A DNA stretch of 64,000 nucleotides from Acinetobacter junii CIP 64.5 (GCF_000368765.1 NZ_KB849655.1:1484-65483); one strand, 5' to 3'; counted from the first letter of the stretch, positions 8,760-19,461 are shown. The notes: generated by a model not told the origin, from the sequence alone. Translations and numbers: made by a program.

Positions 8760-9758
8760 TTAGAAGTTTTCTAGTACAATTTTGCCTTTTGACTTGCCTG
8801 ATTCAAGCAACTTATGCGCCGTCTCCAAGTTTGCAGCGTTAATTTTGCCTAGATTTTGGTTGAGGGTACTTCTAATTTTTTGCTGGTCAACTAATTGTGC
8901 AACCTGTTGCAACAGTTCACCTTGCTTTTCAATATCATCGGTTTCATACATTGAACGAGTGAACATCAACTCCCAATGGATAGAAATAGATTTAGTCTTA
9001 AACGGCATAATATCAAATGTTTGTGGATCATCGATCAATCCAAGCTTGCCTTGTGGTGCAATCAGAGAAACTATTTGCTTGGTATATGTTTCTGTATGAT
9101 TGGTAGAGAAGACGTATTTTGGTTTTTCAATACCTAGTGCTTCGATTTGTTCGTTTAAATCTTTGCTATGATCAATGACATGGTCGGCACCCAGTGATTC
9201 CACCCAAGATTTCGTTTCTTCACGTGAAGCTGTTGCTATAACGGTCAGATTTGTTTTTGCTTTTAGGAGTTGGATAGCGATTGATCCTACACCACCTGCA
9301 CCACCAATAATTAAAATACTGCCAACTTCTGTTTCTGAAATTTGAAACCGATCAAACAGCATTTCCCATGCCGTTATTGCAGTTAATGGCAATGCTGCTG
9401 CTTCTGCATTAGATACTTTAATTGGTTTAAGACTGATAATTCGTTCATCGACTGCTTGAAACTCAGCATTACTACCATCTCGGGTTAAATCGCCAGCATA
9501 CCAAACAGAATCTCCTACTTTAAACGAGGTAACTTTTGAGCCAACTTCAATAATTTCCCCAACGGCATCCCAACCTAAAATACGATTATTTGCTTCAGAC
9601 GAATTTTTTCTCACTTTGGTATCAACTGGATTCACAGAGATTGCCTGAACTTTTACCAGTACATCACGCTCCTTAAGCGTAGGCTTCGCTTTTTCAATAT
9701 CTACCAATGAATTTTTAAAATCATCATGGTTATTGATAACATACGATACGGCTTTCAT
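8760..9758 (-). CDS. Zinc-independent MDR oxidoreductase (quinone-reductase type)
   Basis: NADPH-dependent medium-chain reductase of 332 residues. It has an N-terminal GroES-like domain (KERDVLVKVQAISVNPVDTK) and a Rossmann domain with IIGGAGGVGSIAIQLLK. The structural zinc cysteines of classical alcohol dehydrogenases are absent, as in zeta-crystallin-type quinone reductases. The start at 9758 (MKAVSYVINN) has AAGGAC just upstream; an earlier start at 9812 would run through the terminator at 9788-9817. It is probably co-transcribed with the ABM gene at 8455. Confidence 0.85.
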   Translation of the reverse strand: MKAVSYVINNHDDFKNSLVDIEKAKPTLKERDVLVKVQAISVNPVDTKVRKNSSEANNRILGWDAVGEIIEVGSKVTSFKVGDSVWYAGDLTRDGSNAEFQAVDERIISLKPIKVSNAEAAALPLTAITAWEMLFDRFQISETEVGSILIIGGAGGVGSIAIQLLKAKTNLTVIATASREETKSWVESLGADHVIDHSKDLNEQIEALGIEKPKYVFSTNHTETYTKQIVSLIAPQGKLGLIDDPQTFDIMPFKTKSISIHWELMFTRSMYETDDIEKQGELLQQVAQLVDQQKIRSTLNQNLGKINAANLETAHKLLESGKSKGKIVLENF

Positions 9759-9787
9759 AGATTTGTCCTTAACTTTAAAAATATAGT

Positions 9788-9817
9788 AAAAATGGGAGCG
9801 AGGTGCTCCCATTTTTT
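9788..9817. terminator. Bidirectional terminator between SDR and MDR genes
   Basis: A hairpin GGGAGC-gaggt-GCTCCC is flanked by an A-run and a T-run. It lies just after the SDR stop (minus strand) and just upstream of the MDR gene. Its stem resembles the terminator that the IS4 element split at 7111/8383. Confidence 0.7.
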
Positions 9818-9829
9818 GTTATTCAATTA

Positions 9830-10570
9830 TTAAAACTCTTGGCTCGTTGGGCGCAAAACAATTTCATTAATATCTACATCTGCAGGCTGTTCAATTGCAT
9901 AAGCAATTGCTCGAGCGACTGAGTCAGCTGGTATGGCTTGTTTGTAGAAATCAGTAACAAACTCTGAACTTTCTTTATGAGAAGAACCAAATTTTAGTTC
10001 TGACTCAACTGCACCAGGCTCAATAGTCGTCGTTCTAATTGTTCCCCCAACCTCATGACGAAGTCCTTCAGAGATGGCTCTTACAGCAAACTTAGTACCG
10101 CTATAAACAGTACCTCCTGGACTAAATACTTTTATCCCTGCAACAGATGCGAGATTAATAAAGTGTCCAAAGTTTTGTTTTTGGAAAACAGGTAGGGTAG
10201 CTGCTATACCATAAAGAACACCTTTAATATTGATGTCGATCATACGATCCCATTCATCAACTTTTAGCTCACTTAATGGTGCAATAGACATTAATCCAGC
10301 ATTGTTTACCAATACATCGATTTGACCAAATGCGCTTAATGCCTTTTCAATAAGTGCTTGTACTTCCTGTGGTTTGGTTATATCCATACCAATAAATTCA
10401 GCTTGACCACCTTCAGCACGAATGTCGTGAACAATAGCCTCTAATTTTTCAGTACGTCTAGCACCAAGTACAACCTTTGCACCTTTTTTAGCAAGGAAGC
10501 GAGCAGTAGCTTCACCTAAACCACTACTTGCACCAGTGATCACAACAACTTTATTTTCGATATTATTCAT
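9830..10570 (-). CDS. Short-chain dehydrogenase/reductase
   Basis: Classical SDR of 246 residues. The cofactor motif TGASSGLG is at residues 12-19, NNAG at 89-92, and the catalytic set is Ser142, Tyr156 and Lys160 (YSGTK). The substrate is unknown; relatives reduce small carbonyls using NADPH. The start at 10570 (MNNIENK) has GAAGG eight bases upstream and is better than the 10597 alternative. It is divergent from the LysR gene at 10706, which probably controls it. Confidence 0.88.
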   Translation of the reverse strand: MNNIENKVVVITGASSGLGEATARFLAKKGAKVVLGARRTEKLEAIVHDIRAEGGQAEFIGMDITKPQEVQALIEKALSAFGQIDVLVNNAGLMSIAPLSELKVDEWDRMIDINIKGVLYGIAATLPVFQKQNFGHFINLASVAGIKVFSPGGTVYSGTKFAVRAISEGLRHEVGGTIRTTTIEPGAVESELKFGSSHKESSEFVTDFYKQAIPADSVARAIAYAIEQPADVDINEIVLRPTSQEF

Positions 10571-10705
10571 ACAAGTAACCTTCAACCTATCTGTCAATCA
10601 TATTTGATGGGTTAAGTATTACAGCCTTGTTGGGTATAATAAATGAATAATATTATCTTTCAGAATTCCTATTTACGGAATAATTACCATAACACAGGAT
10701 TGGAC

Positions 10706-11605
10706 ATGCAGAACAAATTGGAAATGATGCGTATCTTTTGTGTCGCAGCAGAGTCTCGAAATTTTAAAGAGGCAGCAACTCAGCTGGGTATTTCCCCACA
10801 GGTAGTGACACGGGCAATAAAAGAGCTAGAAGAGCAGCGCGGAGAGATTCTGTTTTACAGGAGTACTCGACAAATTAAAATTACCGCTGATGGAGAGCGT
10901 CTGGCAAAGCAAGCACGTTTTGCGGTGGGATCGATCGATGCTTTGTTTGTAAAAGACACCAAGGAAAAACGAGATGAAATGCGTGGGACTGTCCGTCTTA
11001 CTGTGTCGTCTGTGTTAGGGCGTAAATTGGTCGTACCCGCACTAGCAGAATTTGCCACACGTTATCCAGATATTGTCGTGGATTGTGTGCTCACAGATTC
11101 ACACTCGGATGTGATCGATGAGCGGATAGATATCGGGATCAGATTTGGATTTTTGCCGGACAATCGATATGTAGCAAGGGAATTGGCGAAAGTGAACTTT
11201 TATTCTGTGGGTACGCCAGAGTTAATTGATAAGGTTGGAATGCCTAAAAAAATTATTGACCTTGATAAATACCCTCTAACAGCACTAGTCGATCATAAAA
11301 CAGGGCGTTACTGGCCATGGACATTCACCGAAAGTCGAAGCTTTACGCCATCAAAGCCCCGTTTTATTACAGATGATCTAGAAGCTGAATTTCAAGCGAT
11401 TCTCGCTGGAGTCGGATTCGGACACATGCCTGGATTTCTAGTTTTGCCGTGGCTTAGGAGTGGTAAGCTCATTCAGATACTTCATGAGGAAACCTCTCCC
11501 GTTTGGCGCCTGTATTTATATCGTCCACAGCGGGGCCCGACACCTTTGCGAATCCGAGCATTGTTTGATTACTTAGCGGAAGTGTTGGGCCATATAGAAA
11601 ACTGA
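10706..11605 (+). CDS. LysR-family transcriptional regulator
   Basis: A 299-residue LysR-type regulator. The N-terminal helix-turn-helix includes FCVAAESRNFKEAATQLGIS, and a LysR substrate-binding domain follows. I chose the ATG at 10706 because AGGA precedes it and the product then starts as relatives do; an ATG at 10643 would add 21 residues. It is divergent from the SDR gene with 135 bases between the starts. The inducer is unknown; nearby quinone-reductase-like genes suggest a reactive carbonyl or quinone. Confidence 0.88.
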   Translation: MQNKLEMMRIFCVAAESRNFKEAATQLGISPQVVTRAIKELEEQRGEILFYRSTRQIKITADGERLAKQARFAVGSIDALFVKDTKEKRDEMRGTVRLTVSSVLGRKLVVPALAEFATRYPDIVVDCVLTDSHSDVIDERIDIGIRFGFLPDNRYVARELAKVNFYSVGTPELIDKVGMPKKIIDLDKYPLTALVDHKTGRYWPWTFTESRSFTPSKPRFITDDLEAEFQAILAGVGFGHMPGFLVLPWLRSGKLIQILHEETSPVWRLYLYRPQRGPTPLRIRALFDYLAEVLGHIEN

Positions 11606-11655
11606 ATCAGATAGAACTAACCTTTTTTCTAGGAAGTAGAAATCAGATAAGACCA

Positions 11656-12672
11656 TCATGTATTTAGAGTAACTACAATTTTTCCTATTTGCTGATTTGA
11701 TTCAAGATAGCGCTGAGCGTCATGCATGTCCTCAAAGTTAAAGCAACAGTCGATCACTGGATGAAGATATCCTGCACCTATACTGCTAAGAATAAATCGT
11801 CTGGCTTGCTCTCTTAGAACAGGGTCATGCAGAACCTCAAGGAACAAAAAACCTCGCATGGTTAAGCTCTTGCGTAATGCAACTTTAAGGGGAAATGGTG
11901 TGATCTCCGGGCTAAGTGCACCATGCATAACCATAGTTCCTCCCACAGACATCGCTTTTGCAATCTGTTCAATATGTGGCCCTCCTACAGCATCGAAGGC
12001 GACATCAAGATATTCTCCACCCAAACGTGAAACAAGCGCCTCATACAAATCTGGTTCATCTTCACTGGCTATAACATTTTTAACACCGAGATCCAGTAAA
12101 CGTTGCTTTTTCTCTACCGTCTGTGTACTTGCAATGACCTTAGCACCCGCTGCTTCAGCTATCTGTATCGCAGCTAGTCCTACGCTACTTGAAGCTGCTG
12201 TGATCAAGATCGTTTTTCCTTTCGAAACTCCACCAGCATGGATTACACCACCCCAAGCCGTCAAATACTGCATCCAGATTGAAGAAGCTTCTTCCCAGCT
12301 TAAACTATCGGGTTTGTGAACTAAAAAAGTTTCTGGAATCAGAAGCTTGTCCGCATATGTCCCATATTTGGCTAGATTGTCAGTCGGAAGAATCGATACT
12401 GCATCTCCTGGAGAAAATTGGCGTACACCTTCACCTATTGCCAGAACTATGCCTGCTCCCTCATATCCCAGACGAGAAGGGAATACTGCTTTTTGAATAT
12501 AAGTACCACGCCGAAACATTACATCAGCCCGGTTGAGTCCGATCGTTTTCATCTGGATTAGAACTTCTCCTGCTGCTGGTAAAGCAACAGGAAGTGTTTC
12601 TAATGTCAGAACGTCTGTATCTCCAATAGAATTGAAGCGCCAAGTCTTGGCCTGAAGTGCGTTAAATGACAT
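11656..12672 (-). CDS. MDR-family zinc-type alcohol dehydrogenase-like protein
   Basis: A 338-residue medium-chain reductase. The GroES-like domain holds GEVLIQMKTIGLNRADVMFR. The Rossmann motif is around ITAASSSVGLAAIQIAEAAG. It lacks the structural zinc cysteines, so a quinone or enone reductase role is more likely than alcohol oxidation. The ATG at 12672 overlaps the end of the upstream MDR gene by 11 bases, which indicates one transcript and coupled translation. Confidence 0.85.
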   Translation of the reverse strand: MSFNALQAKTWRFNSIGDTDVLTLETLPVALPAAGEVLIQMKTIGLNRADVMFRRGTYIQKAVFPSRLGYEGAGIVLAIGEGVRQFSPGDAVSILPTDNLAKYGTYADKLLIPETFLVHKPDSLSWEEASSIWMQYLTAWGGVIHAGGVSKGKTILITAASSSVGLAAIQIAEAAGAKVIASTQTVEKKQRLLDLGVKNVIASEDEPDLYEALVSRLGGEYLDVAFDAVGGPHIEQIAKAMSVGGTMVMHGALSPEITPFPLKVALRKSLTMRGFLFLEVLHDPVLREQARRFILSSIGAGYLHPVIDCCFNFEDMHDAQRYLESNQQIGKIVVTLNT

Positions 12673-13657
12673 CAATCACGACCTTAATATTGGCAGAGCG
12701 ATCTTGAACAGCATCATGAGCCTCAATCGCCTGGTCTAGAGTAAAATGACGAGGATCAACAATAGGACGCAGTTTACCTTCCTCAACGAGACGAGTCGCG
12801 ATCTTAAGGATATCACCATGATGAGAACGGCGATTGCCTGTTAACATCGGCATTAGGACGAATACGCCAGACACTGTGGCACACCGTAGAGATGAACTCG
12901 CTAAATTATGATGACCAAATGCAGCACAGCTGGTAATGTGGCCATAGTGAGTTGTCATTGAAAGTGAAGCTTCGAGTACTGGACCACCCACAGTGTCGTA
13001 AACAATGTTAAAACCTTGACCCTCAGGGCTTGCAGCAATAATGTCATCGGAAGATGCTGTTGTGTAATCGAGAGGTGTTGCACCGAGTTCTGAAATCAGT
13101 GATTGATCAGCTGTACGACCAGTCGCCCAAACATTTGCATCAAGTGCTTTTGCAAGCTGAACCACCATATAACCAACGCCACCAGCACCACCCTGAACCA
13201 GTACAGTTTGACCTGGTTGGACCTTCGCATGATCCACTAAACCTTCCCAAGCAGTGAGGAACGTCAATGGTAGTACTGCTGCCTCGCGCATAGAGATATT
13301 CCGTGGCTTTAATGCGATCAGATCGGCATCTGCTACAACATATTCTGCTAAAGATCCTTGAAGACCACGAACGCCACCAATCAGACCGTAAACTTCATCT
13401 CCGACGTTGAAGTCGGTGACACCTTCACCAACAGCAGTTACAACCCCAGCCATATCTGTTCCCAACACGGCAGGAAGCTCTGGCATAGCATATGGTGCTT
13501 CACCAAGACGAATTTTATAATCAATAGGGTTTACACCACTAGCATGAATACGTACTAGAACTTGCCCAGCCTCTGGTTGAGGTATAGGGAGTTCTACACG
13601 TTTAAATTCATGATCACCAAAATTTTCTAGGATAAGAGCATTCATCATCTTATTCAT
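12662..13657 (-). CDS. MDR-family NADPH:quinone reductase-like protein
   Basis: A 331-residue medium-chain reductase with the GroES-like domain (VLVRIHASGVNPIDYKIR) and the NADPH-binding motif VQGGAGGVGYMVVQLAK. The catalytic and structural zinc ligands are absent. The start MNKMMNALIL has AAGGAA eight bases upstream. It is the first gene of a two-gene operon with the MDR gene at 11656. Three MDR reductases lie within 5 kb; they may be old duplicates or act on different carbonyls. Confidence 0.86.
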   Translation of the reverse strand: MNKMMNALILENFGDHEFKRVELPIPQPEAGQVLVRIHASGVNPIDYKIRLGEAPYAMPELPAVLGTDMAGVVTAVGEGVTDFNVGDEVYGLIGGVRGLQGSLAEYVVADADLIALKPRNISMREAAVLPLTFLTAWEGLVDHAKVQPGQTVLVQGGAGGVGYMVVQLAKALDANVWATGRTADQSLISELGATPLDYTTASSDDIIAASPEGQGFNIVYDTVGGPVLEASLSMTTHYGHITSCAAFGHHNLASSSLRCATVSGVFVLMPMLTGNRRSHHGDILKIATRLVEEGKLRPIVDPRHFTLDQAIEAHDAVQDRSANIKVVIDVI

Positions 13658-13860
13658 AGTTGTTCCTTATTCTTAACTGAGGGGATGATGTGCACAGTAT
13701 CAAAGTAAAATAATCCAATAAATGATATTTATAGGATTTAATAATTCCTAAATAATGAATAATAAATATCATTCGCTCACTAAAGAAGTGGGGTTAAGCG
13801 GATGCTTACCGAAAAAGAGATCTACCCAGACCTCTTTTTTTGGGGGTTTAATATGTGAAA

Positions 13861-15672
13861 TTATTGCTGAGTGTCATCTTCATTCAGAATTTGCCCTGTC
13901 TGCTTTGGTTTAATTAAAGGTGCAGTCGGACGCGGTCCTGTGTATTGCAAACCGATACCCGCATAGACATCATCTGCTGCAACTTCGGTTTCAAAACGTT
14001 CTTTGTCTCGTTCTCGGATTTCTTGGCTAATTTCTTCAACATCACTCTGGTCAACACCCAATTCTTCTAAAATCGCACCGCCAAATAGCATTGCCGACTC
14101 GAAGGTTTCTCGAATCATATAATCCACATTTTGTTTTGCTAAATGCAGCGCATGCTCACGGTCATAAGAGCGAACCAGTAACTTGGTTAAAGGAAATTCA
14201 TGTTGCACCAACTCTACAATCTTATTCGTCGTTTCTTTGTGGTCTACGCAAACAACAATTGCTTCAGCCGTATCTGCTCCAGAGGCATGTAAAATATCTA
14301 AACGAGAACCATCGCCATAGTAAATTTTAAATCCAAATCTTTCAGCGTTTTGAATCATGTCGATATCATTATCAATGATGGTCACATCAATGCCTTGAGC
14401 AAGCAGTAATTGACTGGAGACTTGTCCAAAACGACCGAAACCAATCATCAATACTTTTCCGGAAAGTCCTTCGGCAATACGGATATTTTCTAAAGAAGTT
14501 TGTTCTGTAGTTTGGGTAAAACGTTTAAATAAAATGCCTATAATCGGGGTCAAAATCATCGACAAAACTACAATTGCAGTCAGGTTTGAACTTTCAGTAG
14601 CACTAATGATTTGAGCACTCATGGCGGCAGCAAAGAGTACAAAAGCAAACTCGCCCCCTTGAGCCATTAGTAATGCGCGATCGAGTGCTTCAGAGTGTGA
14701 ACTTTTGGTCATGCGTGCAGTCAGATAAATTATGGATGCTTTGACAAACATCAGCGCAAGAACAGCACTTAAGATTAACCCCCAGTTATTTTTTACGACG
14801 TTAAGGTCTAATGACATGCCTACGGCTAGAAAAAATAATCCGAGCAATATGCCACGAAACGGTTCAATATCTGCTTCAATCTGATGGCGAAAAGTGGATT
14901 CGGAGAGTAATACCCCTGCAAGGAATGCCCCCATAGCCATCGATAAGCCAGTGACTTGCATCAGTAATGCTGCGCCGAGTACCACTAAGAGTGCTGCTGC
15001 AGTCATGACTTCACGGGCTTTGGCTAGGGCTAATAAGCGAAATAAAGGATTAAGCAACCAATAGCCTGCAGCGATTAAACCTGCAATCGAAATTAAACCA
15101 ATTCCGATGCTCTGCAAACGCGTAGAAGTACTTTCAACAACATGATTCGGTGCGATAAAAGCGACAATTGCCAATAAAGGTACAATCAATAAATCTTCAA
15201 ACAGCAGGATTGAGATAATTTTTTGTCCTCGTGGTTGAGCAATGTCTCCACGATCTCCCAAAAGTTGCATAACAATTGCAGTTGAGGTGAGTACAAAGCC
15301 TGCAGCACATACAAAACTCACTTGCCAAGAATAGCCATAGACCAGGCCTACCGCCGTTAACCCCAATGAACAGGCAATAATCTGTAATGCGCCTAATCCA
15401 AATATTTCTTTTCTTAAACTCCATAAATATGATGGACGCATTTCTAGTCCAATCACAAACAGATACATCACAATACCAAGCTCAGCAATATGCAGAATAG
15501 ACGCAGAATCGTAGAAAAATGCTAGTCCAAATGGACCAATAATTAATCCTGCAATTAAATATCCCAATACCGAGCTTAATCCTAGGCGCTTGATTAAGGG
15601 GACTGAAATCACTGCCGCTGTGAGCAGTATGACAGGGGATAGAAGGCTGATAGATGTGGCTTCTGCACTCAT
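13861..15672 (-). CDS. Kef-type potassium/proton antiporter (CPA2 family)
   Basis: Inner-membrane cation:proton antiporter of 603 residues. The N-terminal two thirds is a Na/H-exchanger domain with about 12 membrane segments (e.g. LGYLIAGLIIGPFGLAF, MAQGGEFAFVLFAAAM). A cytoplasmic TrkA-N (RCK) domain then binds nucleotide through LMIGFGRFGQVSSQLL. The order is that of KefB/KefC, which acidify the cytoplasm during electrophile stress; that fits the aldehyde cluster nearby. The start at 15672 (MSAEATS) is preferred over 15711 because the earlier 13 residues look unconserved. Confidence 0.88.
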   Translation of the reverse strand: MSAEATSISLLSPVILLTAAVISVPLIKRLGLSSVLGYLIAGLIIGPFGLAFFYDSASILHIAELGIVMYLFVIGLEMRPSYLWSLRKEIFGLGALQIIACSLGLTAVGLVYGYSWQVSFVCAAGFVLTSTAIVMQLLGDRGDIAQPRGQKIISILLFEDLLIVPLLAIVAFIAPNHVVESTSTRLQSIGIGLISIAGLIAAGYWLLNPLFRLLALAKAREVMTAAALLVVLGAALLMQVTGLSMAMGAFLAGVLLSESTFRHQIEADIEPFRGILLGLFFLAVGMSLDLNVVKNNWGLILSAVLALMFVKASIIYLTARMTKSSHSEALDRALLMAQGGEFAFVLFAAAMSAQIISATESSNLTAIVVLSMILTPIIGILFKRFTQTTEQTSLENIRIAEGLSGKVLMIGFGRFGQVSSQLLLAQGIDVTIIDNDIDMIQNAERFGFKIYYGDGSRLDILHASGADTAEAIVVCVDHKETTNKIVELVQHEFPLTKLLVRSYDREHALHLAKQNVDYMIRETFESAMLFGGAILEELGVDQSDVEEISQEIRERDKERFETEVAADDVYAGIGLQYTGPRPTAPLIKPKQTGQILNEDDTQQ

Positions 15673-15885
15673 ATATTTCTCAGGTTTGTATAGAGTATGT
15701 TGACATTTCAAGTATAGAAAGTAGATTCAAAACACAAGTGCAACACGTTTGTAGTGAGTTGAAAATTGAGGTGTATTTGTAGAATCATTAGACTTTTCAA
15801 GGCTCAATTGGAAAGTACCCAATTAAGCAGTGCCCCCAACTTTAACAAGATGAAAGATAGGAAATTTATGCTACTTTGAAAAGTG

Positions 15886-16125
15886 ATGTGTGCTGAAAAA
15901 ACACGAGAAATTGTTACTCATGTTTGGGCTAAAAGAGATATAACTATAGTCCAATGACTGAAGGAAAAGTTGAAACAATTAAGTATTCACTATACCCGAA
16001 TTTCAAGTAATCAATGGGATAGTTTTATCACTGCATTTAAAGCCTGTCAGCAAAGTATTGGTAAGTTTTTAACTGTAGGTATTGAGGGAAATAATTGCAA
16101 AAATAAGGCATCGGATTAGATGTAT
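15886..16125 (+). pseudogene. IS1-family transposase remnant
   Basis: In frame the sequence reads CAEKTREIVTHVWAKRDITI, then VQ, a TGA stop, LKEKLKQLSIHYTRISSNQW, then KFLTVGIEGNNCK. The last part matches the IS1 InsB motif before the RIRHRIRR-type basic stretch. An extra A in the run near 16100 shifts the frame, after which IRHRIR continues in another frame. The stop, the frameshift and the missing ends show a dead relic. Confidence 0.6.
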
Positions 16126-16128
16126 TAG

Positions 16129-16272
16129 TTCAGTATTGGGTGTGGCTTTAGCAAGAATAAGGATATTAATGCTTCTCGCAATATTCTAGCGGTAGGACAC
16201 ACCACTTTGTCTATGAAGGAAAGATGCGGTAAAGGTCGCTCTGTGAAGCAGAAAGCATGCCTAAATTCGTGA
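16129..16272 (+). pseudogene. TnpB/OrfB (IS200/IS605) C-terminal fragment
   Basis: The frame reads CGFSKNKDINASRNILAVGH and later SMKERCGKGRSVKQKACLNS before a TGA at 16270-16272. This is the second half of the TnpB zinc ribbon (C-G-F/Y followed by the D-N-A-A-R-N-like motif) plus the variable tail. The RuvC and N-terminal regions are absent. It abuts the IS1 relic directly. Confidence 0.65.
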
Positions 16273-16503
16273 GTAAGTCGCCTAAGAGCTTTTTCTTTAA
16301 AATCCCTGAGAAACATGTTTCGTAAAGAGTTAGTCGAAAGTGGGGGGAGTATGTCAGAAGTTTATTTTTTTAAGTTATTGTAAAGATTTGGAAAATTAAT
16401 TATGGCATCTAGTTGTAGAGCCAATAGTGATTTCATTTAATCTCAGCATACTTTTTGAAACACTACCTAAATTTTTAAGGTTTATAAAAAATATTGTTTT
16501 TTT

Positions 16504-16526
16504 TATACTATGGGGTAGTATAGTAT
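16504..16526. promoter_or_regulatory. FrmR operator and predicted frm promoter
   Basis: The palindrome ATACTA-TGGGGT-AGTAT has the central G-tract typical of CsoR/RcnR/FrmR-family operators. A -35-like TTGTTT at 16494-16499 and a -10-like TAGTAT at 16516-16521 overlap it, so bound FrmR would block the promoter. It lies 26 bases before frmR. Confidence 0.75.
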
Positions 16527-16551
16527 TAATGCTAGCAAATAAGGAGGTCTG

Positions 16552-16827
16552 ATGCCTAATCAGGTTGAAGACAAAAAAAAGATTCTTCTACGCGTCAGAA
16601 AGATCAAAGGTCAGACGCAAGCGATTGAAAAAGCGTTAGAAGACAATGTTGAATGTGTTGCAATTCTGCAACAAATTTGTTCTGTGCGTGGTGCTATTAA
16701 TGGTTTGATGAATGAAATGTTGGAGGTTCATTTAAAGGACACTTTAGTATCAGGTGAAACCACAGAACAACAACGAAAAGAAGAATTGGCTGAAATCGCC
16801 AAGATTCTAAAATCATATTTAAAATAG
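16552..16827 (+). CDS. frmR: Formaldehyde-sensing repressor FrmR
   Basis: A 91-residue all-helical repressor of the CsoR/RcnR family. It keeps the residues used by E. coli FrmR to sense formaldehyde: Pro2 (MPNQ), Cys35 (DNVECVAILQQ) and His60 at the end of helix 2. In E. coli, formaldehyde cross-links Pro2 to Cys35 of a neighbouring subunit and releases DNA. A strong AAGGAGG site precedes the ATG. It is the first gene of frmR-frmA, followed by fghA, under the palindromic operator at 16504. Confidence 0.93.
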   Translation: MPNQVEDKKKILLRVRKIKGQTQAIEKALEDNVECVAILQQICSVRGAINGLMNEMLEVHLKDTLVSGETTEQQRKEELAEIAKILKSYLK

Positions 16828-17961
<1,134 letters not shown>

Positions 17962-18087
17962 TTCCGTCAGGCCTTATAGTTTTCCATGCATGTGCATCAT
18001 GAATGACATGCATGGAATCCTCTAAAACGGCACATTATCTGTAAAACCGATTTCTCATGAAGTCTTGCTCAACATAGGTAATTGATT

Positions 18088-18918
18088 ATGGAAATAATTG
18101 AGAAACATGCTTCTTTTGGTGGATCGCAAGAAGTGTATCGCCATCAGTCAACAGCATTAAACTGTTCAATGAAATTCTCAATATATCTGCCACCTCATGA
18201 CAAAGATGAGCGCTTGCCAGTTTTATATTGGTTATCAGGACTGACTTGCAACGAACAGAACTTTATTACTAAAGCCGGAGCACAAAAGTATGCGGCTGAA
18301 CATAAAGTCATTATTGTTGCACCAGATACCAGCCCACGTGGAGAGGATGTACCAGATCATGCAGATTATGATTTAGGCCAAGGCGCAGGATTCTATGTGA
18401 ATGCAACACAAGCACCCTGGTCACAGCATTTCAAAATGTATGATTATATTGTGGAGGAGCTCAGAAATCTGATTGACCTGAATTTTCCGACCAATCAAGT
18501 CCAAAGCATTATGGGGCATAGCATGGGTGGTCATGGTGCATTAGTCATTGGGTTAAAAAACCCTGAGCTGTATAAAAGTATTTCTGCTTTTGCACCAATT
18601 GTTGCACCTAGCCAAGTACCTTGGGGGAAAAAGGCTTTTACACACTACCTAGGTGAAAATGAAACTTTATGGAAAAGCTATGATGCGATTGAATTAATCA
18701 AAAACGCTGAAGTTCATTTACCTATTTTAGTCGATCAGGGAACAGCTGATGATTTTCTTGAAGAACAGTTAAGGCCTAAGCTTCTTAGTGATATTTGTTT
18801 GGAACAAGAATATCCTCTTACACTTAACCTAAGAGAAGGGTATGACCATAGCTATTACTTCATTGCGAGCTTTATAGAGAAACATATAGAGTTTCACAGC
18901 AAATTCCTAGCTAAATAA
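18088..18918 (+). CDS. fghA: S-formylglutathione hydrolase
   Basis: Serine esterase of the alpha/beta-hydrolase fold (esterase D family). It releases formate and glutathione from S-formylglutathione, the last step of formaldehyde removal. The nucleophile elbow GHSMGG has Ser145; the charge relay is completed by the Asp in VDQGTADDF and the His in YDHSYYF. The product from the ATG at 18088 is 276 residues; a TTG at 18082 would add two. It follows frmA by 126 bases with no clear terminator. Confidence 0.94.
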   Translation: MEIIEKHASFGGSQEVYRHQSTALNCSMKFSIYLPPHDKDERLPVLYWLSGLTCNEQNFITKAGAQKYAAEHKVIIVAPDTSPRGEDVPDHADYDLGQGAGFYVNATQAPWSQHFKMYDYIVEELRNLIDLNFPTNQVQSIMGHSMGGHGALVIGLKNPELYKSISAFAPIVAPSQVPWGKKAFTHYLGENETLWKSYDAIELIKNAEVHLPILVDQGTADDFLEEQLRPKLLSDICLEQEYPLTLNLREGYDHSYYFIASFIEKHIEFHSKFLAK

Positions 18919-19158
18919 CTTTCATAGTTATAAGGATGTACATGTTGTTCTTGAATGCTTCTTGAGCAATATTTTTTGATTCAAATGTTAATGATATTAA
19001 CTTGAATAAATTCATAGCATTATGCCGAAATAAACATCCAAATTTTGACTCTGCTATGGAAAATTGTTTTTAACCTTTGTACAACAAAACTTTCTGACAT
19101 ACATACATTAGTAATGTCAGAATGAGTTTGAATTTTAATCAATTGTGGAGTTTTAGTC

Positions 19159-19461
19159 ATGCTTAAAACAGCTTTATATGTCCGTCTTGAAGCTAAACCA
19201 GGTAAAGAAGACGAAGTGGAAGCTTTCCTTAAAGGCGGTTTACCTATTGTAATGGAAGAACCTGCGACAGTTGCGTGGTTTGGCCTACGCCTTGGACCTA
19301 CAACATTTGGTATTTTTGATGCATTTCCTGATGAGGCGGGTCGCCAAGCACATTTATCTGGTAAGGTTGCAGCTGCTTTGATGGCTCAGGCCGATGATCT
19401 ATTTTCAGAGCCACCGTCTATTGAAAAAGTAGATGTTTTGGCGAGTAAACTACCAGGTTAA
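19159..19461 (+). CDS. ABM-domain protein (putative monooxygenase)
   Basis: A 100-residue dimeric alpha/beta-barrel protein. It begins KTALYVRLEAKPGKEDEVEA and continues with WFGLRLGPTTFGIFDAFPDE, features of antibiotic-biosynthesis-monooxygenase-like small proteins. Some relatives act on quinols; the substrate here is unknown. The gene stands alone, with GTGGAG before the ATG and a terminator at 19522. It is in the same block as the formaldehyde and YqhD genes, so a stress role is plausible but unproven. Confidence 0.75.
   Translation: MLKTALYVRLEAKPGKEDEVEAFLKGGLPIVMEEPATVAWFGLRLGPTTFGIFDAFPDEAGRQAHLSGKVAAALMAQADDLFSEPPSIEKVDVLASKLPG

Noticed and set aside
16125..16316. 63-codon minus-strand frame over the TnpB relic
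   Set aside because: It is the complement of the TnpB fragment and has no protein-like features of its own.
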